DNA of 64,000 nt from Mactromeris polynyma (Eukaryota; Mollusca; Bivalvia; Venerida; Mactridae), in the NCBI GenBank assembly GCA_032209605.1, contig JASFXZ010000148.1, forward strand, positions 1 through 64,000, given 5' to 3'. Position numbers and translations under genes: made by a program. The stretch's first letter is position 1. Every line of letters begins with the position of its first letter. This document shows, piece by piece, positions 36,820-52,300 of this stretch. A model generated the notes under the pieces. The model saw only the letters and a list, made by a program, of their open reading frames with translations. It had not been told where the DNA came from and did no database searches.

Positions 36820-39800
36820 GTGATAGAATTTCATTTTTCTGAAAAAAAATATTTCTCTCCGATTTTGCTCATTTTCTCAGGACTTAAAGACCTACCTACT
36901 TCGTCGACAAAAATGTATTCAGCTATGCAATATATCCATTTCAGAGTCAGTCAGAGCCAGTCAGAGTCAGTCAGAGTCAGTCATAGTCAGTCAGGGGCAG
37001 CATAAGCCGTAAATTTAGATGCAAGTATACACATATATATATATTTCAATAGTTGGCATCAAGACGAACAAAATGATGTATTACTTGACATATTTACGTG
37101 AAAACAAAATTTTCGCTAAAAATCGAAATCGCGTACAGGTCTTGACCTGTGATAGAATTTCATTTTTCTGAAAAAAAATATTTCTCTCCGATTTTGCTCA
37201 TTTTCTCAGGACTTAACGACCTACCTACTCCGTCGACAAAAATGTATTCAGCTATGCAATATATCCATTTCAAAGTCAGTCAGAGCCAGTCAGAGTCAGT
37301 CATAGTCAGTCAGGGGCAGCATAAGCCGTAAATTTAGATGCAAGTATACACATATATATATATTTCAATAGTTGGCATCAAGACGAACAAAATGATGTAT
37401 TACTTGACATATTTACGTGAAAACAAAATTTTCGCTAAAATCGAAATCGCGTACAGGTCTTGACCTGTGATAGAATTTCATTTTTCTGAAAAAAAAATTT
37501 TCTCTCCGATTTTGCTCATTTTCTCAGGACTTAAAGACCTACCTACTCCGTCGACAAAAATGTATTCAGCTATGCAATATATCCATTTCAGAGTCAGTCA
37601 GAGCCAGTCAGAGTCAGTCAGAGTCAGTCATAGTCAGTCAGGGGCAGCATAAGCCGTAAATTTAGATGCAAGTATACACATATATATATATTTCAATAGT
37701 TGGCATCAAGACGAACAAAATGATGTATTACTTGACATATTTACGTGAAAACAAAATTTTCGCTAAAAATCGAAATCGCGTACAGGTCTTGACCTGTGAT
37801 AGAATTTCATTTTTCTGAAAAAAAATATTTCTCTCCAATTTTGCTCATTTTCTCAGGACTTAAAGACCTACCTACTCCGTCGACAAAAATGTATTCAGCT
37901 ATGCAATATATCCATTTCAGAGTCAGTCAGAGCCAGTCAGAGTCAGTCAGAGTCAGTCATAGTCAGTCAGGGGCAGCATAAGCCGTAAATTTAGATGCAA
38001 GTATACACATATATATATATTTCAATAGTTGGCATCAAGACGAACAAAATGATGTATTACTTGACATATTTACGTGAAAACAAAATTTTCGCTAAAAATC
38101 GAAATCGCGTACAGCTCTTGACCTGTGATAGAATTTCATTTTTCTGAAAAAAAATATTTCTCTCCGATTTTGCTCATTTTCTCAGGACTTAAAGACCTAC
38201 CTACTCCGTCGACAAAAATGTATTCAGCTATGCAATATATCCATTTCAGAGTCAGTCAGAGCCAGTCAGAGTCAGTCAGAGTCAGTCATAGTCAGTCAGG
38301 GGCAGCATAAGCCGTAAATTTAGATGCAAGTATACACATATATATATATTTCAATAGTTGGCATCAAGACGAACAAAATGATGTATTACTTGACATATTT
38401 ACGTGAAAACAAAATTTTCGCTAAAAATCGAAATCGCGTACAGGTCTTGACCTGTGATAGAATTTCATTTTTCTGAAAAAAAATATTTCTCTCCGATTTT
38501 GCTCATTTTCTCAGGACTTCAAGACCTACCTACTCCGTCGACAAAAATGTATTCAGCTATGCAATATATCCATTTCAGAGTCAGTCAGAGTCAGTCAGAG
38601 TCAGTCAGGGGCAGCATAAGCCGTAAATTTAGATGCAAGTATACACATATATATATATTTCAATAGTTGGCATCAAGACGAACAAAATGATGTATTACTT
38701 GACATATTTACGTGAAAACAAAATTTTCGCTAAAAATCGAAATCGCGTACAGGTCTTGACCTGTGATAGAATTTCATTTTTCTGAAAAAAAATATTTCTC
38801 TCCGATTTTGCTCATTTTCTCAGGACTTAAAGACCTACCTACTTCGTCGACAAAAATGTATTCAGCTATGCAATATATCCATTTCAGAGTCAGTCAGAGC
38901 CAGTCAGAGTCAGTCAGAGTCAGTCATAGTCAGTCAGGGGCAGCATAAGCCGTAAATTTAGATGCAAGTATACACATATATATATATTTCAATAGTTGGC
39001 ATCAAGACGAACAAAATGATGTATTACTTGACATATTTACGTGAAAACAAAATTTTCGCTAAAAATCGAAATCGCGTACAGGTCTTGACCTGTGATAGAA
39101 TTTCATTTTTCTGAAAAAAAATATTTCTCTCCGATTTTGCTCATTTTCTCAGGACTTAACGACCTACCTTCTCCGTCGACAAAAATGTATTCAGCTATGC
39201 AATATATCCATTTCAAAGTCAGTCAGAGCCAGTCAGAGTCAGTCATAGTCAGTCAGGGGCAGCATAAGCCGTAAATTTAGATGCAAGTATACACATATAT
39301 ATATATTTCAATAGTTGGCATCAAGACGAACAAAATGATGTATTACTTGACATATTTACGTGAAAACAAAAATTTCGCTAAAATCGAAATCGCGTACAGG
39401 TCTTGACCTGTGATAGAATTTCATTTTTCTGAAAAAAAATATTTCTCTCCGATTTTGCTCATTTTCTCAGGACTTAAAGACCTACCTACTCCGTCGACAA
39501 AAATGTATTCAGCTATGCAATATATCCATTTCAGAGTCAGTCAGAGCCAGTCAGAGTCAGTCAGAGTCAGTCATAGTCAGTCAGGGGCAGCATAAGCCGT
39601 AAATTTAGATGCAAGTATACACATATATATATATTTCAATAGTTGGCATCAAGACGAACAAAATGATGTATTACTTGACATATTTACGTGAAAACAAAAT
39701 TTTCGCTAAAAATCGAAATCGCGTACAGGTCTTGACCTGTGATAGAATTTCATTTTCTGAAAAAAAATATTTCTCTCCGATTTTGCTCATTTTCTCAGGA

Positions 39801-40705
39801 CTTAAAGACCTACCTACTCCGTCGACAAAAATGTATTCAGCTATGCAATATATCCATTTCAGAGTCAGTCAGAGCCAGTCAGAGTCAGTCAGAGTCAGTC
39901 ATAGTCAGTCAGGGGCAGCATAAGCCGTAAATTTAGATGCAAGTATACACATATATATATATTTCAATAGTTGGCATCAAGACGAACAAAATGATGTATT
40001 ACTTGACATATTTACGTGAAAACAAAATTTTCGCTAAATATCGAAATCGCGTACAGCTCTTGACCTGTGATAGAATTTCATTTTCTGAAAAAAAATATTT
40101 CTCTCCGATTTTGCTCATTTTCTCAGGACTTAAAGACCTACCTACTCCGTCGACAAAAATGTATTCAGCTATGCAATATATCCATTTCAGAGTCAGTCAG
40201 AGCCAGTCAGAGTCAGTCAGAGTCAGTCATAGTCAGTCAGGGGCAGCATAAGCCGTAAATTTAGATGCAAGTATACACATATATATATATTTCAATAGTT
40301 GGCATCAAGACGAACAAAATGATGTATTACTTGACATATTTACGTGAAAACAAAATTTTCGCTAAAAATCGAAATCGCGTACAGGTCATGACCTGTGATA
40401 GAATTTCATTTTTCTGAAAAAAAATATTTCTCTCCGATTTTGCTCATTTTCTCAGGACTTCAAGACCTACCTACTCCGTCGACAAAAATGTATTCAGCTA
40501 TGCAATATATCCATCCATTTCAGAGTCAGTCAGAGTCAGTCAGAGTCAGTCAGGGGCAGCATAAGCCGTAAATTTAGATGCAAGTATACACATATATATA
40601 TATTTCAATAGTTGGCATCAAGACGAACAAAATGATGTATTACTTGACATATTTACGTGAAAACAAAATTTTCGCTAAAAATCGAAATCGCGTACAGGTC
40701 TTGAC
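36820..40705 (+). repeat. Tandem duplication of a 6-monomer block, period 1943 bp
   Basis: Shared markers 1942-1943 bp apart: CCTACTTCG (near 36896 and 38839), CTTAACGACC with TTTCAAAGTC (near 37214/37270 and 39157/39213), one A fewer in GCTAAAATCG (near 37434 and 39377), ACAGCTCTTG (near 38112 and 40054), and CTTCAAGACC in a three-decamer unit (near 38518 and 40460). Private changes exist in each copy: CTCCAATTT near 37835, and in the second copy TTTTCTG lacking one T near 39752 and 40081 and a CCATCCATTT gain near 40511. Confidence 0.85.
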
Positions 40706-43700
40706 CTGTGATAGAATTTCATTTTTCTGAAAAAAAATATTTCTCTCCGATTTTGCTCATTTTCTCAGGACTTAAAGACCTACCTACTCCGTCGACAAAA
40801 ATGTATTCAGCTATGCAATATATCCATTTCAGAGTCAGTCAGAGCCAGTCAGAGTCAGTCAGAGTCAGTCATAGTCAGTCAGGGGCAGCATAAGCCGTAA
40901 ATTTAGATGCAAGTATACACATATATATATATTTCAATAGTTGGCATCAAGACGAACAAAATGATGTATTACTTGACATATTTACGTGAAAACAAAATTT
41001 TCGCTAAAAATCGAAATCGCGTACAGGTCTTGACCTGTGATAGAATTTCATTTTTCTGAAAAAAAATATTTCTCTCCGATTTTGCTCATTTTCTCAGGAC
41101 TTAAAGACCTACCTACTCCGTCGACAAAAATGTATTCAGCTATGCAATATATCCATTTCAGAGTCAGTCAGAGCCAGTCAGAGCCAGTCAGAGTCAGTCA
41201 GAGTCAGTCATAGTCAGTCAGGGGCAGCATAAGCCGTAAATTTAGATGCAAGTATACACATATATATATATTTCAATAGTTGGCATCAAGACGAACAAAA
41301 TGATGTATTACTTGACATATTTACGTGAAAACAAAATTTTCGCTAAAAATCGAAATCGCGTACAGGTCTTGACCTGTGATAGAATTTCATTTTTCTGAAA
41401 AAAAATATTTCTCTCCGATTTTGCTCATTTTCTCAGGACTTAAAGACCTACCTACTCCGTCGACAAAAATGTATTCAGCTATGCAATATATCCATTTCAG
41501 AGTCAGTCAGAGCCAGTCAGAGTCAGTCAGAGTCAGTCATAGTCAGTCAGGGGCAGCATAAGCCGTAAATTTAGATGCAAGTATACACATATATATATAT
41601 TCAATAGTTGGCATCAAGACGAACAAATTGATGTATTACTTGACATATTTACGTGAAAACAAAATTTTCGCTAAAAATCGAAATCGCGTACAGGTCTTGA
41701 CCTGTGATAGAATTTCATTTTTCTGAAAAAAAATATTTCTCTCCGATTTTGCTCATTTTCTCAGGACTTAAAGACCTACCTACTCCGTCGACAAAAATGT
41801 ATTCAGCTATGCAATATATCCATTTCAGAGTCAGTCAGAGCCAGTCAGAGTCAGTCAGAGTCAGTCATAGTCAGTCAGGGGCAGCATAAGCCGTAAATTT
41901 AGATGCAAGTATACACATATATATATATTTCAATAGTTGGCATCAAGACGAACAAAATGATGTATTACTTGACATATTTACGTGAAAACAAATTTTCGCT
42001 AAAACTCGAAATAGCGTACAGCTCTTGACCTGTGATAGAATTTCATTTTTCTGAAAAAAAATATTTCTCTCCGATTTTGCTCATTTTCTCAGGACTTAAA
42101 GACCTACCTACTCCGTCGACAAAAATGTATTCAGCTATGCAATATATCCATTTCAGAGTCAGTCAGAGCCAGTCAGAGTCAGTCAGAGTCAGTCATAGTC
42201 AGTCAGGGGCAGCATAAGCCGTAAATTTAGATGCAAGTATACACATATATATATATTTCAATAGTTGGCATCAAGACGAACAAAATGATGTATTACTTGA
42301 CATATTTACGTGAAAACAAAATTTTCGCTAAAAATCGAAATCGCGTACAGGTCTTGACCTGTGATAGAATTTCATTTTTCTGATAAAAAAATATTTCTCT
42401 CCGATTTTGCTCATTTTCTCAGGACTTAAAGACCTACCTACACCGTCGACAAAAATGTATTCAGCTATGCAATATATCCATTTCAGAGTCAGTCAGAGAC
42501 AGTCAGAGTCAGTCAGAGTCAGTCATAGTCAGTCAGGGGCAGCATAAGCCGTAAATTTAGATGCAAGTATACACATATATATATATTTCAATAGTTGGCA
42601 TCAAGACGAACAAAATGATGTATTACTTGACATATTTACGTGAAAACAAAATTTTCGCTAAAAATCGAAATCGCGTACAGGTCTTGACCTGTGATAGAAT
42701 TTCATTTTTCTGAAAAAAAATATTTCTCTCCGATTTTGCTCATTTTCTCAGGACTTCAAGACCTACCTACTCCGTCGACAAAAATGTATTCAGCTATGCA
42801 ATATATCCATTTCAGAGTCAGTCAGAGTCAGTCAGAGTCAGTCAGAGTCAGTCAGGGGCAGCATAAGCCGTAAATTTAGATGCAAGTATACACATATATA
42901 TATATTTCAATAGTTGGCATCAAGACGAACAAAATGATGTATTACTTGACATATTTACGTGAAAACAAAATTTTCGCTAAAAATCGAAATCGCGTACAGG
43001 TCTTGACCTGTGATAGAATTTCATTTTTCTGAAAAAAAATATTTCTCTCCGATTTTGCTCATTTTCTCAGGACTTAAAGACCTACCTACTCCGTCGACAA
43101 AAATGTATTCAGCTATGCAATATATCCATTTCAGAGTCAGTCAGAGCCCAGTCAGAGTCAGTCAGAGTCAGTCATAGTCAGTCAGGGGCAGCATAAGCCG
43201 TAAATTTAGATGCAAGTATACACATATATATATATTTCAATAGTTGGCATCAAGACGAACAAAATGATGTATTACTTGACATATTTACGTGAAAACAAAA
43301 TTTTCGCTAAAAATCGAAATCGCGTACAGGTCTTGACCTGTGATAGAATTTCATTTTTCTGAAAAAAAATATTTCTCTCCGATTTTGCTCATTTTCTCAG
43401 GACTTAAAGACCTACCTACTCCGTCGACAAAAATGTATTCAGCTATGCAATATATCCATTTCAGAGTCAGTCAGAGCCAGTCAGAGCCAGTCAGAGTCAG
43501 TCAGAGTCAGTCATAGTCAGTCAGGGGCAGCATAAGCCGTAAATTTAGATGCAAGTATACACATATATATATATTTCAATAGTTGGCATCAAGACGAACA
43601 AAATGATGTATTACTTGACATATTTACGTGAAAACAAAATTTTCGCTAAAAATCGAAATCGCGTACAGGTCTTGACCTGTGATAGAATTTCATTTTTCTG

Positions 43701-44007
43701 AAAAAAAATATTTCTCTCCGATTTTGCTCATTTTCTCAGGACTTAAAGACCTACCTACTCCGTCGACAAAAATGTATTCAGCTATGCAATATATCCATTT
43801 CAGAGTCAGTCAGAGCCAGTCAGAGTCAGTCAGAGTCAGTCATAGTCAGTCAGGGGCAGCATAAGCCGTAAATTTAGATGCAAGTATACACATATATATA
43901 TATTTCAATAGTTGGCATCAAGACGAACAAAATGATGTATTACTTGACATATTTACGTGAAAACAAAATTTTCGCTAAAAATCGAAATAGCGTACAGCTC
44001 TTGACCT

Positions 44008-45671
44008 GTGATAGAATTTCATTTTTCTGAAAAAAAATATTTCTCTCCGATTTTGCTCATTTTCTCAGGACTTAAAGACCTACCTACTCCGTCGACAAAA
44101 ATGTATTCAGCTATGCAATATATCCATTTCAGAGTCAGTCAGAGCCAGTCAGAGTCAGTCAGAGTCAGTCATAGTCAGTCAGGGGCAGCATAAGCCGTAA
44201 ATTTAGATGCAAGTATACACATATATATATATTTCAATAGTTGGCATCAAGACGAACAAAATGATGTATTACTTGACATATTTACGTGAAAACAAAATTT
44301 TCGCTAAAAATCGAAATCGCGTACAGGTCTTGACCTGTGATAGAATTTCATTTTTCTGAAAAAAAATATTTCTCTCCGATTTTGCTCATTTTCTCAGGAC
44401 TTAAAGACCTACCTACTCCGTCGACAAAAATGTATTCAGCTATGCAATATATCCATTTCAGAGTCAGTCAGAGCCAGTCAGAGCCAGTCAGAGCCAGTCA
44501 GAGTCAGTCATAGTCAGTCAGGGGCAGCATAAGCCGTAAATTTAGATGCAAGTATACACATATATATATATTTCAATAGTTGGCATCAAGACGAACAAAA
44601 TGATGTATTACTTGACATATTTACGTGAAAACAAATTTTCGCTAAAACTCGAAATAGCGTACAGCTCTTGACCTGTGATAGAATTTCATTTTTCTGAAAA
44701 AAAATATTTCTCTCCGATTTTGCTCATTTTCTCAGGACTTAAAGACCTACCTACTCCGTCGACAAAAATGTATTCAGCTATGCAATATATCCATTTCAGA
44801 GTCAGTCAGAGCCAGTCAGAGTCAGTCAGAGTCAGTCATAGTCAGTCAGGGGCAGCATAAGCCGTAAATTTAGATGCAAGTATACACATATATATATATT
44901 TCAATAGTTGGCATCAAGACGAACAAAATGATGTATTACTTGACATATTTACGTGAAAACAAAATTTTCGCTAAAAATCGAAATAGCGTACAGCTCTTGA
45001 CCTGTGATAGAATTTCATTTTTCTGAAAAAAAATATTTCTCTCCGATTTTGCTCATTTTCTCAGGACTTAAAGACCTACCTACTCCGTCGACAAAAATGT
45101 ATTCAGCTATGCAATATATCCATTTCAGAGTCAGTCAGAGCCAGTCAGAGTCAGTCAGAGTCAGTCATAGTCAGTCAGGGGCAGCATAAGCCGTAAATTT
45201 AGATGCAAGTATACACATATATATATATTTCAATAGTTGGCATCAAGACGAACAAAATGATGTATTACTTGACATATTTACGTGAAAACAAAATTTTCGC
45301 TAAAAATCGAAATCGCGTACAGGTCTTGACCTGTGATAGAATTTCATTTTTCTGAAAAAAAATATTTCTCTCCGATTTTGCTCATTTTCTCAGGACTTAA
45401 AGACCTACCTACTCCGTCGACAAAAATGTATTCAGCTATGCAATATATCCATTTCAGAGTCAGTCAGAGCCAGTCAGAGCCAGTCAGAGCCAGTCAGAGT
45501 CAGTCATAGTCAGTCAGGGGCAGCATAAGCCGTAAATTTAGATGCAAGTATACACATATATATATATTTCAATAGTTGGCATCAAGACGAACAAAATGAT
45601 GTATTACTTGACATATTTACGTGAAAACAAAATGTTCGCTAAAAATCGAAATCGCGTACAGGTCTTGACCT
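44008..45671 (+). repeat. Repeated monomer pair, period 996 bp
   Basis: A unit preceded by AAATAGCGTACAGCTC is followed by a 338-339-bp unit whose minisatellite has three AGCCAGTCAG decamers in a row. The pair occurs at 44008-44674 and 45004-45671. The third monomer between them differs from the one after, so only the pair is clearly duplicated. Confidence 0.65.
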
Positions 45672-46263
45672 GTGATAGAATTTCATTTTTCTGAAAAAAA
45701 ATATTTCTCTCCGATTTTGCTCATTTTCTCAGGACTTAAAGACCTACCTACTCCGTCGACAAAAATGTATTCAGCTATGCAATATATCCATTTCAGAGTC
45801 AGTCAGAGCCAGTCAGAGTCAGTCAGAGTCAGTCATAGTCAGTCAGGGGCAGCATAAGCCGTAAATTTAGATGCAAGTATACACATATATATATATTCAA
45901 TAGTTGGCATCAAGACGAACAAATTGATGTATTACTTGACATATTTACGTGAAAACAAAATTTTCGCTAAAAATCGAAATCGCGTACAGGTCTTGACCTG
46001 TGATAGAATTTCATTTTTCTGAAAAAAAATATTTCTCTCCGATTTTGCTCATTTTCTCAGGACTTAAAGACCTACCTACTCCGTCGACAAAAATGTATTC
46101 AGCTATGCAATATATCCATTTCAGAGTCAGTCAGAGCCAGTCAGAGTCAGTCAGAGTCAGTCAGAGTCAGTCAGGGGCAGCATAAGCCGTAAATTTAGAT
46201 GCAAGTATACACATATATATATATTTCAATAGTTGGCATCAAGACGAACAAAATGATGTATTA

Positions 46264-46482
46264 TTCAGAGTCAGTCAGAGCCAGTCAGAGTCAGTCAGAG
46301 TCAGTCAGAGTCAGTCATAGTCAGTCAGGGGCAGCATAAGCCGTAAATTTAGATGCAAGTATACACATATATATATATTTCAATAGTTGGCATCAAGACG
46401 AACAAAATGATGTATTACTTGACATATTTACGTGAAAACAAAATTTTCGCTAAAAATCCAAATCGCGTACAGGTCTTGACCT
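46264..46482 (+). repeat. Truncated monomer (185-bp internal loss)
   Basis: At 46263/46264 the sequence passes from GATGTATTA directly to TTCAGAGTCAG. It skips the end of one monomer (hairpin and boundary dyad) and the start of the next, up to just before the minisatellite. Spacing of the flanking units, 483 bp instead of 668 for a normal plus a 339-bp unit, agrees with a 185-bp loss. No microhomology is evident at the joint. Confidence 0.9.
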
Positions 46483-49311
46483 GTGATAGAATTTCATTTT
46501 TCTGAAAAAAAATATTTCTCTCCGATTTTGCTCATTTTCTCAGGACTTAAAGACCTACCTACTCCGTCGACAAAAATGTATTCAGCTATGCAATATATCC
46601 ATTTCAGAGTCAGTCAGAGTCAGTCAGAGTCAGTCAGGGGCAGCATAAGCCGTAAATTTAGATGCAAGTATACACATATATATATATTTCAATAGTTGGC
46701 ATCAAGACGAACAAAATGATGTATTACTTGACATATTTACGTGAAAACAAAATTTTCGCTAAAAATCGAAATCGCGTACAGGTCTTGACCTGTGATAGAA
46801 TTTCATTTTTCTGAAAAAAAATATTTCTCTCCGATTTTGCTCATTTTCTCAGGACTTAAAGACCTACCTAGTCCGTCGACAAAAATGTATTCAGCTATGC
46901 AATATATCCATTTCAGAGTCAGTCAGAGCCAGTCAGAGTCAGTCAGAGTCAGTCATAGTCAGTCAGGGGCAGCATAAGCCGTAAATTTAGATGCAAGTAT
47001 ACACATATATATATATTTCAATAGTTGGCATCAAGACGAACAAAATGATGTATTACTTGACATATTTACGTGAAAACAAAATTTTCGCTAAAAATCGAAA
47101 TCGCGTACAGGTCTTGACCTGTGATAGAATTTCATTTTTCTGAAAAAAAATATTTCTCTCCGATTTTGCTCATTTTCTCAGGACTTCAAGACCTACCTAC
47201 TCCGTCGACAAAAATGTATTCAGCTATGCAATATATCCATTTCAGAGTCAGTCAGAGTCAGTCAGAGTCAGTCAGAGTCAGTCAGGGGCAGCATAAGCCG
47301 TAAATTTAGATGCAAGTATACACATATATATATATTTCAATAGTTGGCATCAAGACGAACAAAATGATGTATTACTTGACATATTTACGTGAAAACAAAA
47401 TTTTCGCTAAAAATCGAAATCGCGTACAGGTCTTGACCTGTGATAGAATTTCATTTTTCTGAAAAAAAATATTTCTCTCCGATTTTGCTCATTTTCTCAG
47501 GACTTAAAGACCTACCTACTCCGTCGACAAAAATGTATTCAGCTATGCAATATATCCATTTCAGAGTCAGTCAGAGTCAGTCAGAGTCAGTCAGAGTCAG
47601 TCAGAGTCAGTCATAGTCAGTCAGGGGCAGCATAAGCCGTAAATTTAGATGCAAGTATACACATATATATATATTTCAATAGTTGGCATCAAGACGAACA
47701 AAATGATGTATTACTTGACATATTTACGTGAAAACAAAATTTTCGCTAAAAATCGAAATCGCGTACAGGTCTTGACCTGTGATAGAATTTCATTTTTCTG
47801 AAAAAAAATATTTCTCTCCGATTTTGCTCATTTTCTCAGGACTTAAAGACCTACCTACTCCGTCGACAAAAATGTATTCAGCTATGCAATATATCCATTT
47901 CAGAGTCAGTCAGAGCCAGTCAGAGTCAGTCAGAGTCAGTCATAGTCAGTCAGGGGCAGCATAAGCCGTAAATTTAGATGCAAGTATACACATATATATA
48001 TATTTCAATAGTTGGCATCAAGACGAACAAAATGATGTATTACTTGACATATTTACGTGAAAACAAAATTTTCGCTAAAAATCGAAATCGCGTACAGCTC
48101 TTGACCTGTGATAGAATTTCATTTTTCTGAAAAAAAATATTTCTCTCCGATTTTGCTCATTTTCTCAGGACTTAAAGACCTACCTACTCCGTCGACAAAA
48201 ATGTATTCAGCTATGCAATATATCCATTTCAGAGTCAGTCAGAGCCAGTCAGAGTCAGTCAGAGTCAGTCATAGTCAGTCAGGGGCAGCATAAGCCGTAA
48301 ATTTAGATGCAAGTATACACATATATATATATTTCAATAGTTGGCATCAAGACGAACAAAATGATGTATTACTTGACATATTTACGTGAAAACAAAATTT
48401 TCGCTAAAAATCGAAATCGCGTACAGGTCTTGACCTGTGATAGAATTTCATTTTTCTGAAAAAAAATATTTCTCTCCGATTTTGCTCATTTTCTCAGGAC
48501 TTCAAGACCTACCTACTCCGTCGACAAAAATGTATTCAGCTATGCAATATATCCATTTCAGAGTCAGTCAGAGTCAGTCAGAGTCAGTCAGAGTCAGTCA
48601 GGGGCAGCATAAGCCGTAAATTTAGATGCAAGTATACACATATATATATATTTCAATAGTTGGCATCAAGACGAACAAAATGATGTATTACTTGACATAT
48701 TTACGTGAAAACAAAATTTTCGCTAAAAATCGAAATCGCGTACAGGTCTTGACCTGTGATAGAATTTCATTTTTCTGAAAAAAAATATTTCTCTCCGATT
48801 TTGCTCATTTTCTCAGGACTTAAAGACCTACCTACTCCGTCGACAAAAATGTATTCAGCTATGCAATATATCCATTTCAGAGTCAGTCAGAGTCAGTCAG
48901 AGTCAGTCAGAGTCAGTCAGAGTCAGTCATAGTCAGTCAGGGGCAGCATAAGCCGTAAATTTAGATGCAAGTATACACATATATATATATTTCAATAGTT
49001 GGCATCAAGACGAACAAAATGATGTATTACTTGACATATTTACGTGAAAACAAAATTTTCGCTAAAAATCGAAATCGCGTACAGGTCTTGACCTGTGATA
49101 GAATTTCATTTTTCTGATAAAAAAATATTTCTCTCCGATTTTGCTCATTTTCTCAGGACTTAAAGACCTACCTACTCCGTCGACAAAAATGTATTCAGCT
49201 ATGCAATATATCCATTTCAGAGTCAGTCAGAGCCAGTCAGAGTCAGTCAGAGTCAGTCATAGTCAGTCAGGGGCAGCATAAGCCGTAAATTTAGATGCAA
49301 GTATACACATA

Positions 49312-52300
49312 TATATATATTCAATAGTTGGCATCAAGACGAACAAATTGATGTATTACTTGACATATTTACGTGAAAACAAAATTTTCGCTAAAAATCG
49401 AAATCGCGTACAGGTCTTGACCTGTGATAGAATTTCATTTTTCTGAAAAAAAATATTTCTCTCCGATTTTGCTCATTTTCTCAGGACTTAAAGACCTACC
49501 TACTCCGTCGACAAAAATGTATTCAGCTATGCAATATATCCATTTCAGAGTCAGTCAGAGCCAGTCAGAGTCAGTCAGAGTCAGTCATAGTCAGTCAGGG
49601 GCAGCATAAGCCGTAAATTTAGATGCAAGTATACACATATATATATATTTCAATAGTTGGCATCAAGACGAACAAAATGATGTATTACTTGACATATTTA
49701 CGTGAAAACAAATTTTCGCTAAAACTCGAAATAGCGTACAGCTCTTGACCTGTGATAGAATTTCATTTTTCTGAAAAAAAATATTTCTCTCCGATTTTGC
49801 TCATTTTCTCAGGACTTAAAGACCTACCTACTCCGTCGACAAAAATGTATTCAGCTATGCAATATATCCATTTCAGAGTCAGTCAGAGTCAGTCAGAGTC
49901 AGTCAGAGTCAGTCATAGTCAGTCAGGGGCAGCATAAGCCGTAAATTTAGATGCAAGTATACACATATATATATATTTCAAAAGTTGGCATCAAGACGAA
50001 CAAAATGATGTATTACTTGACATATTTACGTGAAAACAAAATTTTCGCTAAAAATCGAAATCGCGTACAGGTCTTGACCTGTGATAGAATTTCATTTTTC
50101 TGAAAAAAAATATTTCTCTCCGATTTTGCTCATTTTCTCAGGACTTAAAGACCTACCTACTCCGTCGACAAAAATGTATTCAGCTATGCAATATATCCAT
50201 TTCAGAGTCAGTCAGAGCCAGTCAGAGTCAGTCAGAGTCAGTCATAGTCAGTCAGGGGCAGCATAAGCCGTAAATTTAGATGCAAGTATACACATATATA
50301 TATATTTCAATAGTTGGCATCAAGACGAACAAAATGATGTATTACTTGACATATTTACGTGAAAACAAAATTTTCGCTAAAAATCGAAATCGCGTACAGG
50401 TCTTGACCTGTGATAGAATTTCATTTTTCTGAAAAAAAATATTTCTCTCCGATTTTGCTCATTTTCTCAGGACTTAAAGACCTACCTACTCCGTCGACAA
50501 AAATGTATTCAGCTATGCAATATATCCATTTCAGAGTCAGTCAGAGTCAGTCAGAGTCAGTCAGAGTCAGTCAGAGTCAGTCATAGTCAGTCAGGGGCAG
50601 CATAAGCCGTAAATTTAGATGCAAGTATACACATATATATATATTTCAATAGTTGGCATCAAGACGAACAAAATGATGTATTACTTGACATATTTACGTG
50701 AAAACAAAATTTTCGCTAAAAATCGAAATCGCGTACAGGTCTTGACCTGTGATAGAATTTCATTTTTCTGATAAAAAAATATTTCTCTCCGATTTTGCTC
50801 ATTTTCTCAGGACTTAAAGACCTACCTACTCCGTCGACAAAAATGTATTCAGCTATGCAATATATCCATTTCAGAGTCAGTCAGAGCCAGTCAGAGTCAG
50901 TCAGAGTCAGTCATAGTCAGTCAGGGGCAGCATAAGCCGTAAATTTAGATGCAAGTATACACATATATATATATTCAATAGTTGGCATCAAGACGAACAA
51001 ATTGATGTATTACTTGACATATTTACGTGAAAACAAAATTTTCGCTAAAAATCGAAATCGCGTACAGGTCTTGACCTGTGATAGAATTTCATTTTTCTGA
51101 AAAAAAATATTTCTCTCCGATTTTGCTCATTTTCTCAGGACTTAAAGACCTACCTACTCCGTCGACAAAAATGTATTCAGCTATGCAATATATCCATTTC
51201 AGAGTCAGTCAGAGCCAGTCAGAGTCAGTCAGAGTCAGTCATAGTCAGTCAGGGGCAGCATAAGCCGTAAATTTAGATGCAAGTATACACATATATATAT
51301 ATTTCAATAGTTGGCATCAAGACGAACAAAATGATGTATTACTTGACATATTTACGTGAAAACAAATTTTCGCTAAAACTCGAAATAGCGTACAGCTCTT
51401 GACCTGTGATAGAATTTCATTTTTCTGAAAAAAAATATTTCTCTCCGATTTTGCTCATTTTCTCAGGACTTAAAGACCTACCTACTCCGTCGACAAAAAT
51501 GTATTCAGCTATGCAATATATCCATTTCAGAGTCAGTCAGAGTCAGTCAGAGTCAGTCATAGTCAGTCAGGGGCAGCATAAGCCGTAAATTTAGATGCAA
51601 GTATACACATATATATATATTTCAAAAGTTGGCATCAAGACGAACAAAATGATGTATTACTTGACATATTTACGTGAAAACAAAATTTTCGCTAAAAATC
51701 GAAATCGCGTACAGGTCTTGACCTGTGATAGAATTTCATTTTTCTGAAAAAAAATATTTCTCTCCGATTTTGCTCATTTTCTCAGGACTTAAAGACCTAC
51801 CTACTCCGTCGACAAAAATGTATTCAGCTATGCAATATATCCATTTCAGAGTCAGTCAGAGCCAGTCAGAGTCAGTCAGAGTCAGTCATAGTCAGTCAGG
51901 GGCAGCATAAGCCGTAAATTTAGATGCAAGTATACACATATATATATATTCAATAGTTGGCATCAAGACGAACAAATTGATGTATTACTTGACATATTTA
52001 CGTGAAAACAAAATTTTCGCTAAAAATCGAAATCGCGTACAGGTCTTGACCTGTGATAGAATTTCATTTTTCTGAAAAAAAATATTTCTCTCCGATTTTG
52101 CTCATTTTCTCAGGACTTAAAGACCTACCTACTCCGTCGACAAAAATGTATTCAGCTATGCAATATATCCATTTCAGAGTCAGTCAGAGCCAGTCAGAGT
52201 CAGTCAGAGTCAGTCATAGTCAGTCAGGGGCAGCATAAGCCGTAAATTTAGATGCAAGTATACACATATATATATATTTCAATAGTTGGCATCAAGACGA

